Below are positions 1-9,164 of a DNA stretch of 64,000 nt, in pieces; position 1 is the stretch's first letter; each line of letters begins with the position of its first letter. Under the pieces are notes generated by a model that ran no database searches, was not told the origin of the DNA, and saw only the letters and a list, made by a program, of their open reading frames with translations. Source of the DNA: Caballeronia zhejiangensis (GTDB lineage Bacteria > Pseudomonadota > Gammaproteobacteria > Burkholderiales > Burkholderiaceae); the NCBI RefSeq assembly GCF_000698575.1, contig NZ_JFHD01000004.1, forward strand, positions 124,001-188,000, read 5' to 3'. A program made the position numbers and the translations under genes.

Positions 1-384
1 GTGGGCACGGCGATCCAGCGAGTCACCGACATCATGGGCGAGATCGCCTCCGCATCCAACGAGCAAAGCCGTGGCATCGAGCAAGTGAATCAAGCTATCT
101 CGCAGATGGACGAGGTGACGCAGCAGAACGCCGCGCTCGTTGAAGAGGCAGCGGCCGCGGCAGGTTCGATGGAGGATCAGGCGAAGCAACTGACCGCCGC
201 CGTAGGCGTGTTTCGCACCGGTCAGACGCTCGCCGTCAAGCCAATCAGTCATCGCGCTCCTCAGACGCCGCGATCCGCACTCGCCGAAAAAAGCGGGACG
301 ACGCCGCGCGTGCCGAAGCCTTCGAGCGGGCAGAAGCCGGTTGCAGTCGCGGCGGCGGCTGACGGCGACTGGTCGACGTTCTGA
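1..384 (+). CDS. Methyl-accepting chemotaxis protein, C-terminal part (cut by window edge)
   Basis: Only the last 127 residues are in the window; the gene begins upstream. The first half is the end of the cytoplasmic signalling hairpin of chemoreceptors: it contains [15 protein letters not shown] and a stretch of the [14 protein letters not shown] type, which is highly conserved in this family and contacts CheA/CheW. A low-complexity Ala/Pro/Lys linker follows. The protein ends in DWSTF, which resembles the NWETF-type pentapeptide that tethers CheR and CheB to receptor tails. The ligand domain is not visible, so the stimulus cannot be inferred. A CheY gene follows about 200 bp downstream on the same strand. 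Confidence 0.93.
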   Translation: MGTAIQRVTDIMGEIASASNEQSRGIEQVNQAISQMDEVTQQNAALVEEAAAAAGSMEDQAKQLTAAVGVFRTGQTLAVKPISHRAPQTPRSALAEKSGTTPRVPKPSSGQKPVAVAAAADGDWSTF

Positions 385-591
385 GCGTGGCGGGCGGCCG
401 ATGCCTTGGCCTGAGTCGGCGGCGAAGGCTTGCGTCGAATTCGACGCGTAGTCTCGATCGGACGTCCTTGGGCTCGCTCAACACCGTCGTCTCGAAAGGC
501 GGCCGTTGTAGTGAATCAATAGTGCGAAGCATCTTGCAGGGGCGATAGCCAATACTTGCGAGCGCTTCTTTGAATGAAGGAGAAGGAAAGG

Positions 592-1035
592 GTGGTAAAT
601 GCTCACACGCGTTTGTTGGTGGTCGATGACATGGCCACCATGCGCAATCTGATCCGGAAAATGCTGAGAGCGATCGGTTATACGACCATCGACGAAGCAG
701 AGGATGGAGTGTCAGCGCTCGAAAAGTTGCGCACGCAACAGTTCGATCTCGTCATAACTGATTGGAACATGCCCAATATGGACGGGCTGACTCTCCTGCA
801 GGAGATCCGCAAGTCCGATCTGGCCGAACTGCCGGTATTGATGGTGACCGCCGAAAAGCGGCGCGAGAACGTGCTCGCCGCGATCAACGCCGGTGCGAGC
901 GGCTATATCGTGAAGCCGTTTTCAGAAGCCGCGCTCGCAGACAAGCTGGCTCAAATTGCGCCGCCTTTAGCCAGCGCCGCGCCGACAGGTAAGGACACAT
1001 CCGGATTCGGCGCGATCTTCGAGAGAACCCTATGA
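592..1035 (+). CDS. cheY: Chemotaxis response regulator CheY
   Basis: Single receiver domain of 147 residues with no output domain. The acidic pair D12/D13, the phospho-acceptor D57 (in LVITDWNMPNMDG), T86 and K108 (in IVKPF) sit almost exactly where E. coli CheY has them. It should be phosphorylated by CheA and bind the flagellar switch. The GTG at 592 is preferred over the ATG at 574 because AAGGAGAAGG lies just before it at normal spacing, while the ATG at 574 would have the ribosome site inside the coding region. The C-terminal 20 residues extend beyond the usual CheY fold. It follows a chemoreceptor gene, but no other che genes are visible. Confidence 0.9.
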   Translation: MVNAHTRLLVVDDMATMRNLIRKMLRAIGYTTIDEAEDGVSALEKLRTQQFDLVITDWNMPNMDGLTLLQEIRKSDLAELPVLMVTAEKRRENVLAAINAGASGYIVKPFSEAALADKLAQIAPPLASAAPTGKDTSGFGAIFERTL

Positions 1036-1378
1036 TGGCGCGTGCGCTCTGCTTGGTCGCTCGCAAGCGACACAAGAGGATTTTTTCGGCGTCTGCGAGA
1101 AGCGCTCGAGCGTAGTTTCTACATAACCGGCGGCGTAGACGGCAGGGCGCTGAGCATGGAGCGCGACCGGTGGCCGGATGCTGACTCGCGTTTAATCGAC
1201 TACGCGATGCGTCTGGCTGGCCGTCGCTGGGACTCACCATCCGCCTCGGTGCGCGCGTGAGGGCCGTGCCGATGCTGCGGATGTCGCGCTGAACCTGCAT
1301 CGAGTGCGCCCACCCGAGCAGGTGCGCCCGCCGTTTGCATTCGACGATGGACCATGACCAGCCTCCGTGAGCCGGCCG
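1036..1378. other. Intergenic stretch, nothing recognised
   Basis: About 340 bp after cheY. Several short open frames exist on both strands, but none resembles a known family or has a good ribosome site. No tRNA, repeat or clear terminator was seen. Confidence 0.5.
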
Positions 1379-1564
1379 TCAACGTTGTCCTTCATTCGCG
1401 CCAGTGGACGGCACGCCGGCCGGACTTGGAGGATCGCGTAATTCAGCGTCTTCGTTAGCGCGGTGGGGCGGGTTCTTGGGCTGTGCCGGACCGAGATCGG
1501 TGAGCCCGTCGAAATCGATCGGATTCTGAGGCGGCTTGCTGTTTTCCGTTCGTGCGGCGCACAT
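1379..1564 (-). CDS. Small hydrophilic hypothetical protein
   Basis: 61 residues if started at the ATG whose last base is 1564 (an upstream ATG at 1576 is also in frame). The protein is hydrophilic and rich in Pro, Asn and Glu, contains SKPPQNPIDFDGL, and has no membrane segment. Support comes from its start region: GGAGCCGATCATG, the same 13 bases that precede the small gene at 1695 on the opposite strand. This suggests a shared ancestry or a conserved translation start. Function unknown. It could be a spurious frame; the duplicated start context is the main argument for it. Confidence 0.45.
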   Translation of the reverse strand: MCAARTENSKPPQNPIDFDGLTDLGPAQPKNPPHRANEDAELRDPPSPAGVPSTGANEGQR

Positions 1565-1694
1565 GATCGGCTCCATCGTTGTCTTGATTTCTCAAGAACA
1601 GCAAACGGTGTTCCGGCCGTTTGGCATTCTTCGTGCTGCAGTCGATGTTGGGCGCCTCGAGGCGCTCACATTCACGTACCGATTGGAGCCGATC

Positions 1695-1844
1695 ATGACC
1701 ATTCCGCAGAACGAACCCGGCACTGACGTTGTCGATACCGACAAGACGAAGCAACCCGACACGAAGCCCGCTGAACCGAAACAGGATTTGCCTTTGACGG
1801 AGGCTGATGACGGCAACACTCGGACGCCGCCGAATCCATCGTGA
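1695..1844 (+). CDS. Small hydrophilic hypothetical protein
   Basis: 49 residues, very hydrophilic, rich in Asp, Thr, Pro and Lys, beginning MTIPQNEPGTDVVDTDK. No signal peptide or membrane segment. GGAG lies six bases before the ATG. The 13 bases up to and including the ATG are identical to those of the divergent small gene ending at 1564, and both proteins carry a PQN tripeptide near the N-terminus. Likely a small intrinsically disordered protein typical of Burkholderia accessory genes; no function can be assigned. Confidence 0.5.
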   Translation: MTIPQNEPGTDVVDTDKTKQPDTKPAEPKQDLPLTEADDGNTRTPPNPS

Positions 1845-2020
1845 CCGGCAAGGGACCGGCCATAAGCAAGCGTCCAAAACGCCCTTTGCACGTCATTCCC
1901 GCACCAGGCGCGCTTCTCGATCAGCACCCAAAAACTCGATGCGGAAATCGTGATGGATGACCGCCCAATCGATCCGTTCGAGGTCGCATGACGCGATCGG
2001 CGCGGAGGCGCTACGGCGCA

Positions 2021-2608
2021 TCACGCGTCTTCAAAACTCTCGCCGCGCTCGGCGATCAGCTTGCCCAGTTCGCGCGTCGATAAGACGCGTCGCATGGGAT
2101 TGGTCGAGCCCGACTCATCATCCGCGAGATTCTCGATGATCGTGAGCAGCACCTTGCGCGCTGTCTTGATTTCGCGGTCAGTCAAACCCGTCACGCTGAT
2201 CTCGTTAACTTCCTCGGCAAGCGGAACCAGTTGGTCTTTCAATGCGCGCCCTTCGGCGGTGAGGAACACATGCGTGTTCTTCTTGTTGTCCGGCCGCTGC
2301 TGACGCTCGACGAGTCCCAGCTTCTCCATCGCAGTGACGGCGGCGAAGGTCGTCGGCGCCATCACGCCGGCCTGTTCGCTCAATTCGCGCTGCGTCAGGC
2401 CGTCTTTCTCCCACAGAATGCGCAGGAAAGTCCAGTGCCCGAACGACACCGAGTGCTCGGCGAGCCGCATCTGCAGTGCGCGCACCATCGAGCGCGTGGC
2501 GTCCTTTACAAGGTGCGCGAGGCGATCGTTGGGCACCGATTCGTGCCAATGGCGCAGCATCTCCGCGGTCTCGCGGGGCGCGCCCTCCACAGCCTTCTTT
2601 CGTGTCAT
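2021..2608 (-). CDS. MarR-family transcriptional regulator of the phthalate cluster
   Basis: 195 residues from the ATG ending at 2608. A winged helix-turn-helix of the MarR type is visible in the middle: SVSFGHWTFLRILWEKDGLTQ, then ELSEQAGVMAPTTFAAVTAMEKLGLVERQ, then a wing containing RPDNKKNTHVFLT. MarR proteins usually repress divergent catabolic genes and release DNA when an aromatic ligand binds. It is divergent from the transporter at 2844 and next to a full phthalate pathway. Palindromes that could be its sites lie at 2746-2759 and 4299-4312. The longer in-frame extension to 2704 is rejected because the region up to 2608 has no family similarity. Confidence 0.88.
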   Translation of the reverse strand: MTRKKAVEGAPRETAEMLRHWHESVPNDRLAHLVKDATRSMVRALQMRLAEHSVSFGHWTFLRILWEKDGLTQRELSEQAGVMAPTTFAAVTAMEKLGLVERQQRPDNKKNTHVFLTAEGRALKDQLVPLAEEVNEISVTGLTDREIKTARKVLLTIIENLADDESGSTNPMRRVLSTRELGKLIAERGESFEDA

Positions 2609-2745
2609 GGCGGTTCGTTCCCGAATGCAGTTGGTCTTCCCGACATCATAGCCGCGCAGCCGTCGCGCCCGCATCCGTTGCAAAGCGCGCAGAACTCCGT
2701 GCAAACCCGAACTTGTCCGCGCGCGCCTGTCTCCTTACCATAATG

Positions 2746-2759
2746 ATTAGATATCGAAT
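2746..2759. promoter_or_regulatory. Putative MarR operator upstream of the phthalate transporter
   Basis: ATTAGATATCGAAT, a near-perfect 14-bp palindrome in an AT-rich island between the divergent regulator and transporter genes. TTACCA (from about 2737) with A/T-rich bases after the palindrome could form a promoter across it. The same palindrome, with one base changed, recurs at 4299-4312. Confidence 0.65.
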
Positions 2760-2843
2760 AAAAATAAGGTATGTCCGGGTCGCGGGAGGCATCTTTCTGC
2801 GCCAGGGCATCGTCCTCATGAGCATGGGAATCGGAGACGCTTT

Positions 2844-4196
2844 GTGGCCAAATCCACAGTCACGCAATTCATATCGGAATCGGACGCGGCGGCAGCGCGT
2901 GTAGAGGCCACGTATCACAAGGTCACCTGGCGGCTGATGTCGTTCATCTTCGTCTGCTGGGTGCTCAATTATCTGGATCGCGTGAACGTCAGCTTCGCGC
3001 AACTGCATCTGAAGCAGGATCTCGGTCTGTCCGACGCCGCTTACGGTCTCGGCGTGAGTCTGTTCTTCATCGGCTATATCCTGCTGGAAGTGCCGAGCAC
3101 GCTGTGGCTCAAGAAGATCGGCGCACGCCTCACGATTTCCCGCATCATGATCCTGTGGGGCGGCATCTCGACCGCGATGGCCTTCATGACCACGCCGGCG
3201 CAGTTTTATATCGCGCGCATCCTGCTCGGCGCGGCGGAGGCCGGGTTCTGGCCCGGCATCATTCTCTATCTGACGTACTGGTACCCGGGCGCGCGGCGCG
3301 CGCGGATCACATCGCGCTTCCTGCTGGCGATTGCCGCGGCGGGCATCATCGGCGGGCCGCTCTCGGGCTGGATCCTGCATAACTTCGTCGACGTGCTCGG
3401 CTACAAGAACTGGCAGTGGCTCTTCTTTCTCGAAGGCCTGCCTGCGCTGCTGATGGGCATCGTCGCGTTCTTCTATCTCGTCGATCGCCCGCAAGACGCG
3501 CGCTGGCTCGACGAGGAACAGAAGAAGATCATCCTCGATGCGCTCGCCGCCGACCGCGCCGAGAAAAAGCCCGCCAAACATACGCGTCATCAGTTGCTGG
3601 CGGCGCTCAAGGATCCGCGCGTGTATATCCTCGCGGCGGGCTGGGGCACGGTGCCTTTGTGCGGCACGATCCTCAACTACTGGACGCCGACCATCATCCG
3701 TCAGGCGGGCGTGTCGGACGTGCTGAACGTCGGTTTGCTGTCCGCGCTGCCGTACATCATCGGCGCGCTCGGCATGTTCGCGGTCGCGCGCAGTTCCGAC
3801 GTGACGCTGGAACGCCGCTGGCATTTCTTCCTGTGTACGGCGGTGGGCGCGCTGGGCGGCTTCCTGCTGCCCGTGCTGGCCGGCAATACGACAGCGGCCA
3901 TCGTCTGTCTGGGCATGATCTCCATTTCGTACTTCGGCGCGGCCGCGATTATCTGGTCGATTCCGCCGGCCTATCTCTCCGATGACGCCGCCGCCGCGGG
4001 CATCGGCGCGATCAGTTGCCTGGGGCAAGTCGGCGCGTTCTGCGGACCCATCGCGCTCGGCTGGATCAAGACGATGACGGGCAGTCTGGCCATCGGGCTA
4101 TCGGCGATCGCGGCCATCGTCATGCTGGGCGGACTCGCCGTGCTGATCGGCGTGCCGGCCAACACGCTGCGCGAGCACGCGGAAAAGCATTCGTAA
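2844..4196 (+). CDS. ophD: MFS transporter, probable phthalate permease (OphD-like)
   Basis: 450 residues with about 12 predicted membrane segments, of the anion:cation symporter branch of the major facilitator superfamily. Typical elements are [12 protein letters not shown] in the first segment and [14 protein letters not shown] near segment four, with a central charged loop at about residues 225-245. The GTG start at 2844 is supported by CGGAGAC just upstream. It lies before the dioxygenase genes of the same cluster, which argues for phthalate or a related aromatic acid as substrate. A strong terminator follows at 4220, so the transporter may be its own transcription unit, apart from the dioxygenase operon that has its own promoter. 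Confidence 0.85.
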   Translation: MAKSTVTQFISESDAAAARVEATYHKVTWRLMSFIFVCWVLNYLDRVNVSFAQLHLKQDLGLSDAAYGLGVSLFFIGYILLEVPSTLWLKKIGARLTISRIMILWGGISTAMAFMTTPAQFYIARILLGAAEAGFWPGIILYLTYWYPGARRARITSRFLLAIAAAGIIGGPLSGWILHNFVDVLGYKNWQWLFFLEGLPALLMGIVAFFYLVDRPQDARWLDEEQKKIILDALAADRAEKKPAKHTRHQLLAALKDPRVYILAAGWGTVPLCGTILNYWTPTIIRQAGVSDVLNVGLLSALPYIIGALGMFAVARSSDVTLERRWHFFLCTAVGALGGFLLPVLAGNTTAAIVCLGMISISYFGAAAIIWSIPPAYLSDDAAAAGIGAISCLGQVGAFCGPIALGWIKTMTGSLAIGLSAIAAIVMLGGLAVLIGVPANTLREHAEKHS

Positions 4197-4219
4197 GCAT
4201 CGATTCTCGCAGCAGCGGC

Positions 4220-4249
4220 GGCGCCTTCGTCATGAAGGCGCCGTTTTTT
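4220..4249 (+). terminator. Rho-independent terminator after the transporter
   Basis: Perfect 9-bp stem, GGCGCCTTC (4220-4228) and GAAGGCGCC (4234-4242), with a five-base loop, followed by G and six T. It separates the transporter gene from the dioxygenase operon. Confidence 0.9.
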
Positions 4250-4285
4250 CTTGTAACGAGGTGACGCGTTTCAGGGAAAACCCGC

Positions 4286-4314
4286 TTGCCGATAAATGAT
4301 TAGATATCTAATAT
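4286..4314 (+). promoter_or_regulatory. Promoter of the phthalate dioxygenase operon with operator in the spacer
   Basis: TTGCCG (-35, 4286-4291) and TAATAT (-10, 4309-4314) are 17 bp apart. The perfect palindrome ATTAGATATCTAAT (4299-4312) fills the spacer and overlaps the -10, so a bound regulator would block RNA polymerase. It matches the palindrome at 2746-2759. Confidence 0.7.
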
Positions 4315-4381
4315 AAACGTCATGGTGATCGACGCTGGGAAGGCTCGATCGAATGAGGCGACAAGCAGGGGAGCCGGTGCA

Positions 4382-5344
4382 ATGAACGACGAACTGTCAT
4401 TCAGGACGCTCGTGGTGACGAAGAAGGATCAGGTGGCGGAAGGCATCTTCCGTTTCGAGTTGCGTGACGGCGCAGGCGGCGAGCTGCCTGCGTTCACGGC
4501 CGGCGCGCATCTGACGGTGCGCGTGCCGAACGGCGCGAATCGCAGCTATTCGCTGTGCAATGATCCGGCCGAGACCGACCGCTATGTGATCGCCGTGAAG
4601 CGCGACGCGGCGGGTCGCGGCGGCTCGGTCAGCATGGCGGACGACCTCGCGCAAGGCGATCGCATCGACGTCTCGGAGCCGCGCAACGAATTCGTGCTCA
4701 ACGAGCGCGCGCGCAGTTTCGTATTCGTTGCGGGCGGCATCGGCATCACGCCGATTCTCTCGATGATGCGTTATCTGAAGGCCATCGACGGCCCGCGTTT
4801 CAAGCTCATCTACGTCTCGCGCAGCCCTGAGACCACCGCTTTCATCGACGAACTGTCGGGCCCGGAATGGAAGCCGCATGTGGTCATTCATCACGACCAC
4901 GGCGACCTCGCGCAAGCGTTCGATTTCTGGCCCGTGTTCGAGAAGCCCGCGAGCGGCGCTCATGTGTATTGCTGCGGCCCGCGCGCGTTGATGGACGGCG
5001 TGCGCGACATGACCGGGCACTGGCCGACCGGCAGCGTGCACTTCGAGAGCTTCGGCGTGGATCAGTCGCGCGCAGCCGACAACGCGCCTTTCAGCGTGAA
5101 GCTGGAACGCTCGGGCCGCTCTTTCGAGATTCCGAAGGACCGCTCGATTCTCGAAATCTTGCGAGACAACGGCATCCGCGCGCCGAGCTCGTGCGAAAGC
5201 GGCACTTGCGGATCGTGCCGTACGACGCTGTGCGCGGGCGAAGCGGATCATCGCGACATGGTGCTCGGCGAGGACGAGAAGCGCGATCAGATCATGATCT
5301 GCGTATCGCGTGCGAAGAGCGAAGAACTGGTGCTGGATCTCTGA
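4382..5344 (+). CDS. ophA1: Phthalate dioxygenase reductase (FMN / NADH / [2Fe-2S])
   Basis: 320 residues with the fixed order of the phthalate dioxygenase reductase/VanB family. The flavin domain has RSYS at 54-57. The NAD domain has VAGGIGITPILSMM at about 118-131. A C-terminal plant-type ferredoxin has ligands C271, C276, C279 and C307. It passes electrons from NADH through FMN to its own 2Fe-2S centre and then to the Rieske oxygenase encoded next. The ATG at 4382 has GGGGAG upstream; an in-frame ATG at 4322 lies almost on the -10 element and is unlikely. First gene of the operon controlled by the promoter at 4286. Confidence 0.93.
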   Translation: MNDELSFRTLVVTKKDQVAEGIFRFELRDGAGGELPAFTAGAHLTVRVPNGANRSYSLCNDPAETDRYVIAVKRDAAGRGGSVSMADDLAQGDRIDVSEPRNEFVLNERARSFVFVAGGIGITPILSMMRYLKAIDGPRFKLIYVSRSPETTAFIDELSGPEWKPHVVIHHDHGDLAQAFDFWPVFEKPASGAHVYCCGPRALMDGVRDMTGHWPTGSVHFESFGVDQSRAADNAPFSVKLERSGRSFEIPKDRSILEILRDNGIRAPSSCESGTCGSCRTTLCAGEADHRDMVLGEDEKRDQIMICVSRAKSEELVLDL

Positions 5345-5385
5345 AGAACATTCCCCACTGCATAGGTTGGTCAGGAGAAGCGTAA

Positions 5386-6711
5386 ATGCTCACGCATGAA
5401 GAAAATGAATTGCTGTGCCGCGTCGAAGGCGATGCGCCGATGGGTCAGTTGATGCGCCGTCACTGGACGCCGGTGTGTCTCATCGAAGAAGTCAGCGAAC
5501 CTGACGGGGCGCCGGTGAAGGCGCGCCTGTTCGGCGAGGATCTGGTCGTCTTCCGCGATACCGACGGCAATGTCGGCGTGATGGACGAGTACTGTCCGCA
5601 TCGCCGGGTGTCGCTCGTCTATGGACGCAACGAAGATTGCGGTCTGCGCTGTCTCTATCACGGCTGGAAGATGGACGTGAAGGGCAATGTGATCGAGATG
5701 GTCTCGGAGCCTTCGTGCAGCGACATGACGAAGAAGGTCAAGCACAAGGCCTATGAAACGAAAGAGTGGGGCGGCTTCGTATGGGCTTACATGGGCCCGC
5801 AGGACGCCATTCCCGAGTTCGTGCCGCCGGCATGGGCGCCGACCGAAGACACGCGCGTGAGCATCGCCAAGGCGATCCTGCCGTGCAACTGGGCGCAGAT
5901 TCTCGAAGGCGCGATCGATTCGGCGCACAGCTCCAGTCTGCACTCGTCGGACTTCGTGCCGGCGCGTGTGGGCGGCGCGGAAGCGACCTCGAAGAACTGG
6001 CTGCGTCCATCGACGGACAAGGCGCCGCGCCTCCAGGTGCATCGCACCGAATACGGCTTTCGCTATGCCGCGCTGCGCCGCCCGATACAGAACGCGGCTA
6101 CGCATGACTACGTGCGCTCGACCGTGTTCGTCGCGCCGGCAACCGCGCTGATCCCGCCGAACAACCTCTACAACGTCGCGAACATCAACGTGCCCTGCGA
6201 CGACCACAGCACGGCGTTCTATTTCATGGCGTGGGGCCATCCGGACAAGACGCCGGAAACCGAGACGTGGCGCAAATTCCTGGGGCAGCAGGTCGGCATC
6301 GATCTCGACGAGAACTATCGGCCGCTGCGCAATCACGACAACCGTTTCTGGCAGGATCGCGAAGCCATGAAGGCCGGCAACTTCACCGGCATCAAGGGCT
6401 TCCCGAATCAGGACATCGCCATGTGGGTGACGATGGGCGCGATCGCGGATCGCACCGAAGAGCGCCTCGGCGCGAGCGATGTCGCCGTGGTCGAGTTCCG
6501 CCGCCGCATGCTCGATGCGCTCGAGGCGTTCAAGTCCGGCGAGGCGGCCATCGGGACCGGCGAGAAGGCCATTCCACGCAGCGTGTGCTCGTTCCAGGCG
6601 ATGGTGCCGAAAGACACCGACTGGAAGCAATACGCGGCGCATCCGGTCTGGATGGAGTCCGTCGACAAGGAAGCGCCGGAACTCGAATCGAACTATCAGG
6701 TTCAGGTCTGA
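5386..6711 (+). CDS. ophA2: Phthalate 4,5-dioxygenase, Rieske oxygenase subunit
   Basis: 441 residues. The N-terminal Rieske domain has ligands C70, H72 (CPHR) and C89, H92 (CLYHGWK). The catalytic domain has the mononuclear iron region D178, H181 and H186 ([10 protein letters not shown]). Length and motifs fit the single-subunit type of oxygenase typified by phthalate 4,5-dioxygenase, which adds O2 to give cis-4,5-dihydro-4,5-dihydroxyphthalate. AGGAG precedes the ATG. Its stop overlaps the start of the next gene (TGATG). The assignment to phthalate rests on the whole gene set: reductase, dihydrodiol dehydrogenase and dihydroxyphthalate decarboxylase all follow in order. Confidence 0.92.
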   Translation: MLTHEENELLCRVEGDAPMGQLMRRHWTPVCLIEEVSEPDGAPVKARLFGEDLVVFRDTDGNVGVMDEYCPHRRVSLVYGRNEDCGLRCLYHGWKMDVKGNVIEMVSEPSCSDMTKKVKHKAYETKEWGGFVWAYMGPQDAIPEFVPPAWAPTEDTRVSIAKAILPCNWAQILEGAIDSAHSSSLHSSDFVPARVGGAEATSKNWLRPSTDKAPRLQVHRTEYGFRYAALRRPIQNAATHDYVRSTVFVAPATALIPPNNLYNVANINVPCDDHSTAFYFMAWGHPDKTPETETWRKFLGQQVGIDLDENYRPLRNHDNRFWQDREAMKAGNFTGIKGFPNQDIAMWVTMGAIADRTEERLGASDVAVVEFRRRMLDALEAFKSGEAAIGTGEKAIPRSVCSFQAMVPKDTDWKQYAAHPVWMESVDKEAPELESNYQVQV

Positions 6712-7904
6712 TGACCACGATCAGACTCGGCATCGTCGGCCTCGGCCGCGCCTTTTCGCTGATGCTGCCGACGTTTCTCGGCGACGCGCGCGTGCGACTC
6801 GCCGGGGCGTGCGATCCGCGCGAGACGGCGCGCGCGCAGTTCGAAGCGGATTTCGACGCGCCCGCTTTCGACGACATCGAAGCGCTCGCGCGCCGCGCCG
6901 ATATCGATGCGCTTTACATCGCGAGTCCGCATCAGTTTCATGCGGCGCATACGCGAATCGCGGCGGCGCACGGCAAGCATGTGCTCGTCGAGAAGCCGAT
7001 GGCGCTGTCGCTCGCCGAGTGCGACGACATGATCGCCGCATGTCGCGAGGCGAACGTGCATCTCATCGTCGGTCACTGCCATAGCTTCGACACGCCGTAT
7101 CTGCGAACCCGCGAGTTGATCGCATCGGGCGCGTTCGGCGACGTGAAGATGATCCAGGCGCTCAACTACACCGACTATCTCTACCGGCCGCGCCGTCCGG
7201 AGGAACTGAAAACGGAAGAGGGCGGCGGCGCGGTTTTCAGCCAGGCGGCGCATCAGGTGGATATCGTGCGAATGCTTGCCGGAAGCCGTGCTACGCGCAT
7301 CCGGGCTGCCGTCGGCAACTGGGATACGGCGCGTCCGACCGAAGGCGCGTACACCGCGACGCTCTGGTTCGAGAACGGCGCATTCGCGACGCTTGCCTAC
7401 AACGGCTATGGACATTTCGATTCCGACGAGTGGACCGGCTGGATCGGCGAAATGGGTCAGACGCGCAACGCCGACGAGTATGGCGCCGCGCGGCGCAAGC
7501 TCGCGAAAGTGGCGTCGCGCGAAGAAGAGGCGCGTCTCAAGGCTGCGGGCACGTACGGCGGCAACGCCTATGCGCCCGCCGCCAAGACAGCCCATACCCG
7601 CAGGCATCAGCACTTCGGGCCGCTGATCGTGTCGTGCGAGCGCGGCGATCTCCGGCCGATGCCCGATAGCATCGTCGTGTATGGAGACGAACGGCGCGAG
7701 CGCATCGAGCTCGATGCGCCCGAGGTGCCGCGCGCGGAAGTCATCGACGAACTCATGGCCGCCGTGCACGGCGAGACCGCTCCGCTGCACGACGGCGTCT
7801 GGGCGCGCGGCACGCTGGAGATCTGCCTCGCGATGCTGCGTTCGAGCGCCGAACAGCGCGACGTGCTCATCGGCGGCGAAACGTCAATCACAAAGGAAAG
7901 TTGA
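6711..7904 (+). CDS. ophB: Phthalate 4,5-cis-dihydrodiol dehydrogenase (Gfo/Idh/MocA family)
   Basis: 397 residues. It starts with the NAD-binding motif GIVGLGRAF, and the EKPMALS segment near residue 100 carries the catalytic lysine typical of Gfo/Idh/MocA dehydrogenases. In known phthalate pathways an enzyme of this family oxidises the cis-dihydrodiol to 4,5-dihydroxyphthalate. The start at 6711 is set by the one-base overlap with the oxygenase stop, which implies translational coupling. An open frame continues upstream of 6711 but it only overlaps the oxygenase gene. Position between the oxygenase and the decarboxylase fixes the role better than sequence alone. Confidence 0.9.
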   Translation: MTTIRLGIVGLGRAFSLMLPTFLGDARVRLAGACDPRETARAQFEADFDAPAFDDIEALARRADIDALYIASPHQFHAAHTRIAAAHGKHVLVEKPMALSLAECDDMIAACREANVHLIVGHCHSFDTPYLRTRELIASGAFGDVKMIQALNYTDYLYRPRRPEELKTEEGGGAVFSQAAHQVDIVRMLAGSRATRIRAAVGNWDTARPTEGAYTATLWFENGAFATLAYNGYGHFDSDEWTGWIGEMGQTRNADEYGAARRKLAKVASREEEARLKAAGTYGGNAYAPAAKTAHTRRHQHFGPLIVSCERGDLRPMPDSIVVYGDERRERIELDAPEVPRAEVIDELMAAVHGETAPLHDGVWARGTLEICLAMLRSSAEQRDVLIGGETSITKES

Positions 7905-7906
7905 AT

Positions 7907-8899
7907 ATGGGCAAGCTCAATCTGTCGGTCGCGGTGGGGAACTACGATCGCATGCGGCCGCTGGTCGATGGGGAAGTGCAGATCGACGGCGTCGATCCGA
8001 CCTTCATGCTGCAGGATCCGGAAGAGATCTTCTTTCGCGCGTTTCGCCACGCCGACTACGATATCTGCGAACTGTCGCTGTCGAGCTATAGCGTGAAGAC
8101 GGCGGCGGGCACGAGCCCGTATATCGGCGTGCCGATTTTTCCGTCGCGCGCGTTCCGGCATACGTCGATCTATGTGCGCAACGATCGCGGCATCGAATCG
8201 CCTGCCGACTTGAAGGGCAAGCGCATCGGCGTGCCGGAATATCAGCTGACGGCGAACGTGTGGGCGCGGCTCTTTCTCGAGGAAGATCACGGTCTGAAGC
8301 CGTCGGACGTCACGTGGGTTCGCGGCGGCTATGAGGAAGCCGGCCGGCTCGAAAAGATCAGTCTCAAGCTGCCCGGCGACGTGAGGCTCGAAAACGCACC
8401 GGAGAACCAGACGATCTCGGGCATGCTCGCATCCGGCGAGATCGATGCGCTCATCGGCCCGCGCGCGCCGTCGTGCTTCGCGAACGGGCATCCGAACGTC
8501 AAATACCTTTTCGACGATCCGCAAAAGGCCGCCGCCGACTGGTACACGCGCACGAAGCTGTTCCCGATCATGCATCTGCTGGGCGTGCGGCGCACGCTCG
8601 CCGAGCAGCATCCGTGGCTGCCCGGCGCGGTGGCGAAGGCGTTCGAGAAGAGCAAGGCGCTGGCGCTCGCCAGACTCAGCGATACGTCCGCGACCAAGGT
8701 GACGCTGCCGTTCGTCGAAGAACAATTGCGCAATGCGCGGCGTCTCATGGGCCACGATTTCTGGTCGTATGGCTTCGAGCCGAACCGGCACGTGTTGTCG
8801 CGGTTCCTTGAGCGGCATCATCAGGAAGGCTTGTCCAGCCGGCTGCTGCAGCCCGAGGAACTCTTTCATCCCGCGACGCTGGAAAACTTCAAGATCTGA
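7907..8899 (+). CDS. ophC: 4,5-dihydroxyphthalate decarboxylase
   Basis: 330 residues with a periplasmic-binding-protein-like fold but no signal peptide. It resembles OphC/Pht5 decarboxylases over its length: it begins MGKLNLSVAVGNYDR, has GEIDALIGPRAPSCF in the middle, and ends with a segment rich in Phe, Glu and Leu (LQPEELFHP). It removes one carboxyl group from 4,5-dihydroxyphthalate to give protocatechuate, the end product of this cluster. AAAGGAAAG precedes the ATG at 7907; a TTG two codons earlier is less likely. Ring-cleavage genes for protocatechuate are not in the window. Confidence 0.9.
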   Translation: MGKLNLSVAVGNYDRMRPLVDGEVQIDGVDPTFMLQDPEEIFFRAFRHADYDICELSLSSYSVKTAAGTSPYIGVPIFPSRAFRHTSIYVRNDRGIESPADLKGKRIGVPEYQLTANVWARLFLEEDHGLKPSDVTWVRGGYEEAGRLEKISLKLPGDVRLENAPENQTISGMLASGEIDALIGPRAPSCFANGHPNVKYLFDDPQKAAADWYTRTKLFPIMHLLGVRRTLAEQHPWLPGAVAKAFEKSKALALARLSDTSATKVTLPFVEEQLRNARRLMGHDFWSYGFEPNRHVLSRFLERHHQEGLSSRLLQPEELFHPATLENFKI

Positions 8900-9164
8900 G
8901 CGTGACATGGCCGCGGCGACGCGGCCTCACATCTTCGATAGCGCCTCACATGCCGGTTCCGGCATCTTCCGTTCAGTCTGGACTCACCGGATGACGGCCG
9001 TCGCGCGACCGTCCATTGTCGCCACTCAGGCAACACGGTGTACGCACTCGCGACCCTACTGGCCTTCGCTACCGCTTCCTACAATCCGTCACACGCTCGG
9101 TCGAACGCGAGCGAAAGGAAGCGCAACGCGCGCTCACGCCATCAAATTTCCAGGACTATCGAAG

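Noticed and set aside
2646..4028. 460-codon minus-strand frame
   Set aside because: Antisense to the MFS transporter; no family and no ribosome site.
8909..8926. GGCCGC...GCGGCC hairpin after ophC as terminator
   Set aside because: Only six pairs and no T-run; common by chance in GC-rich DNA.
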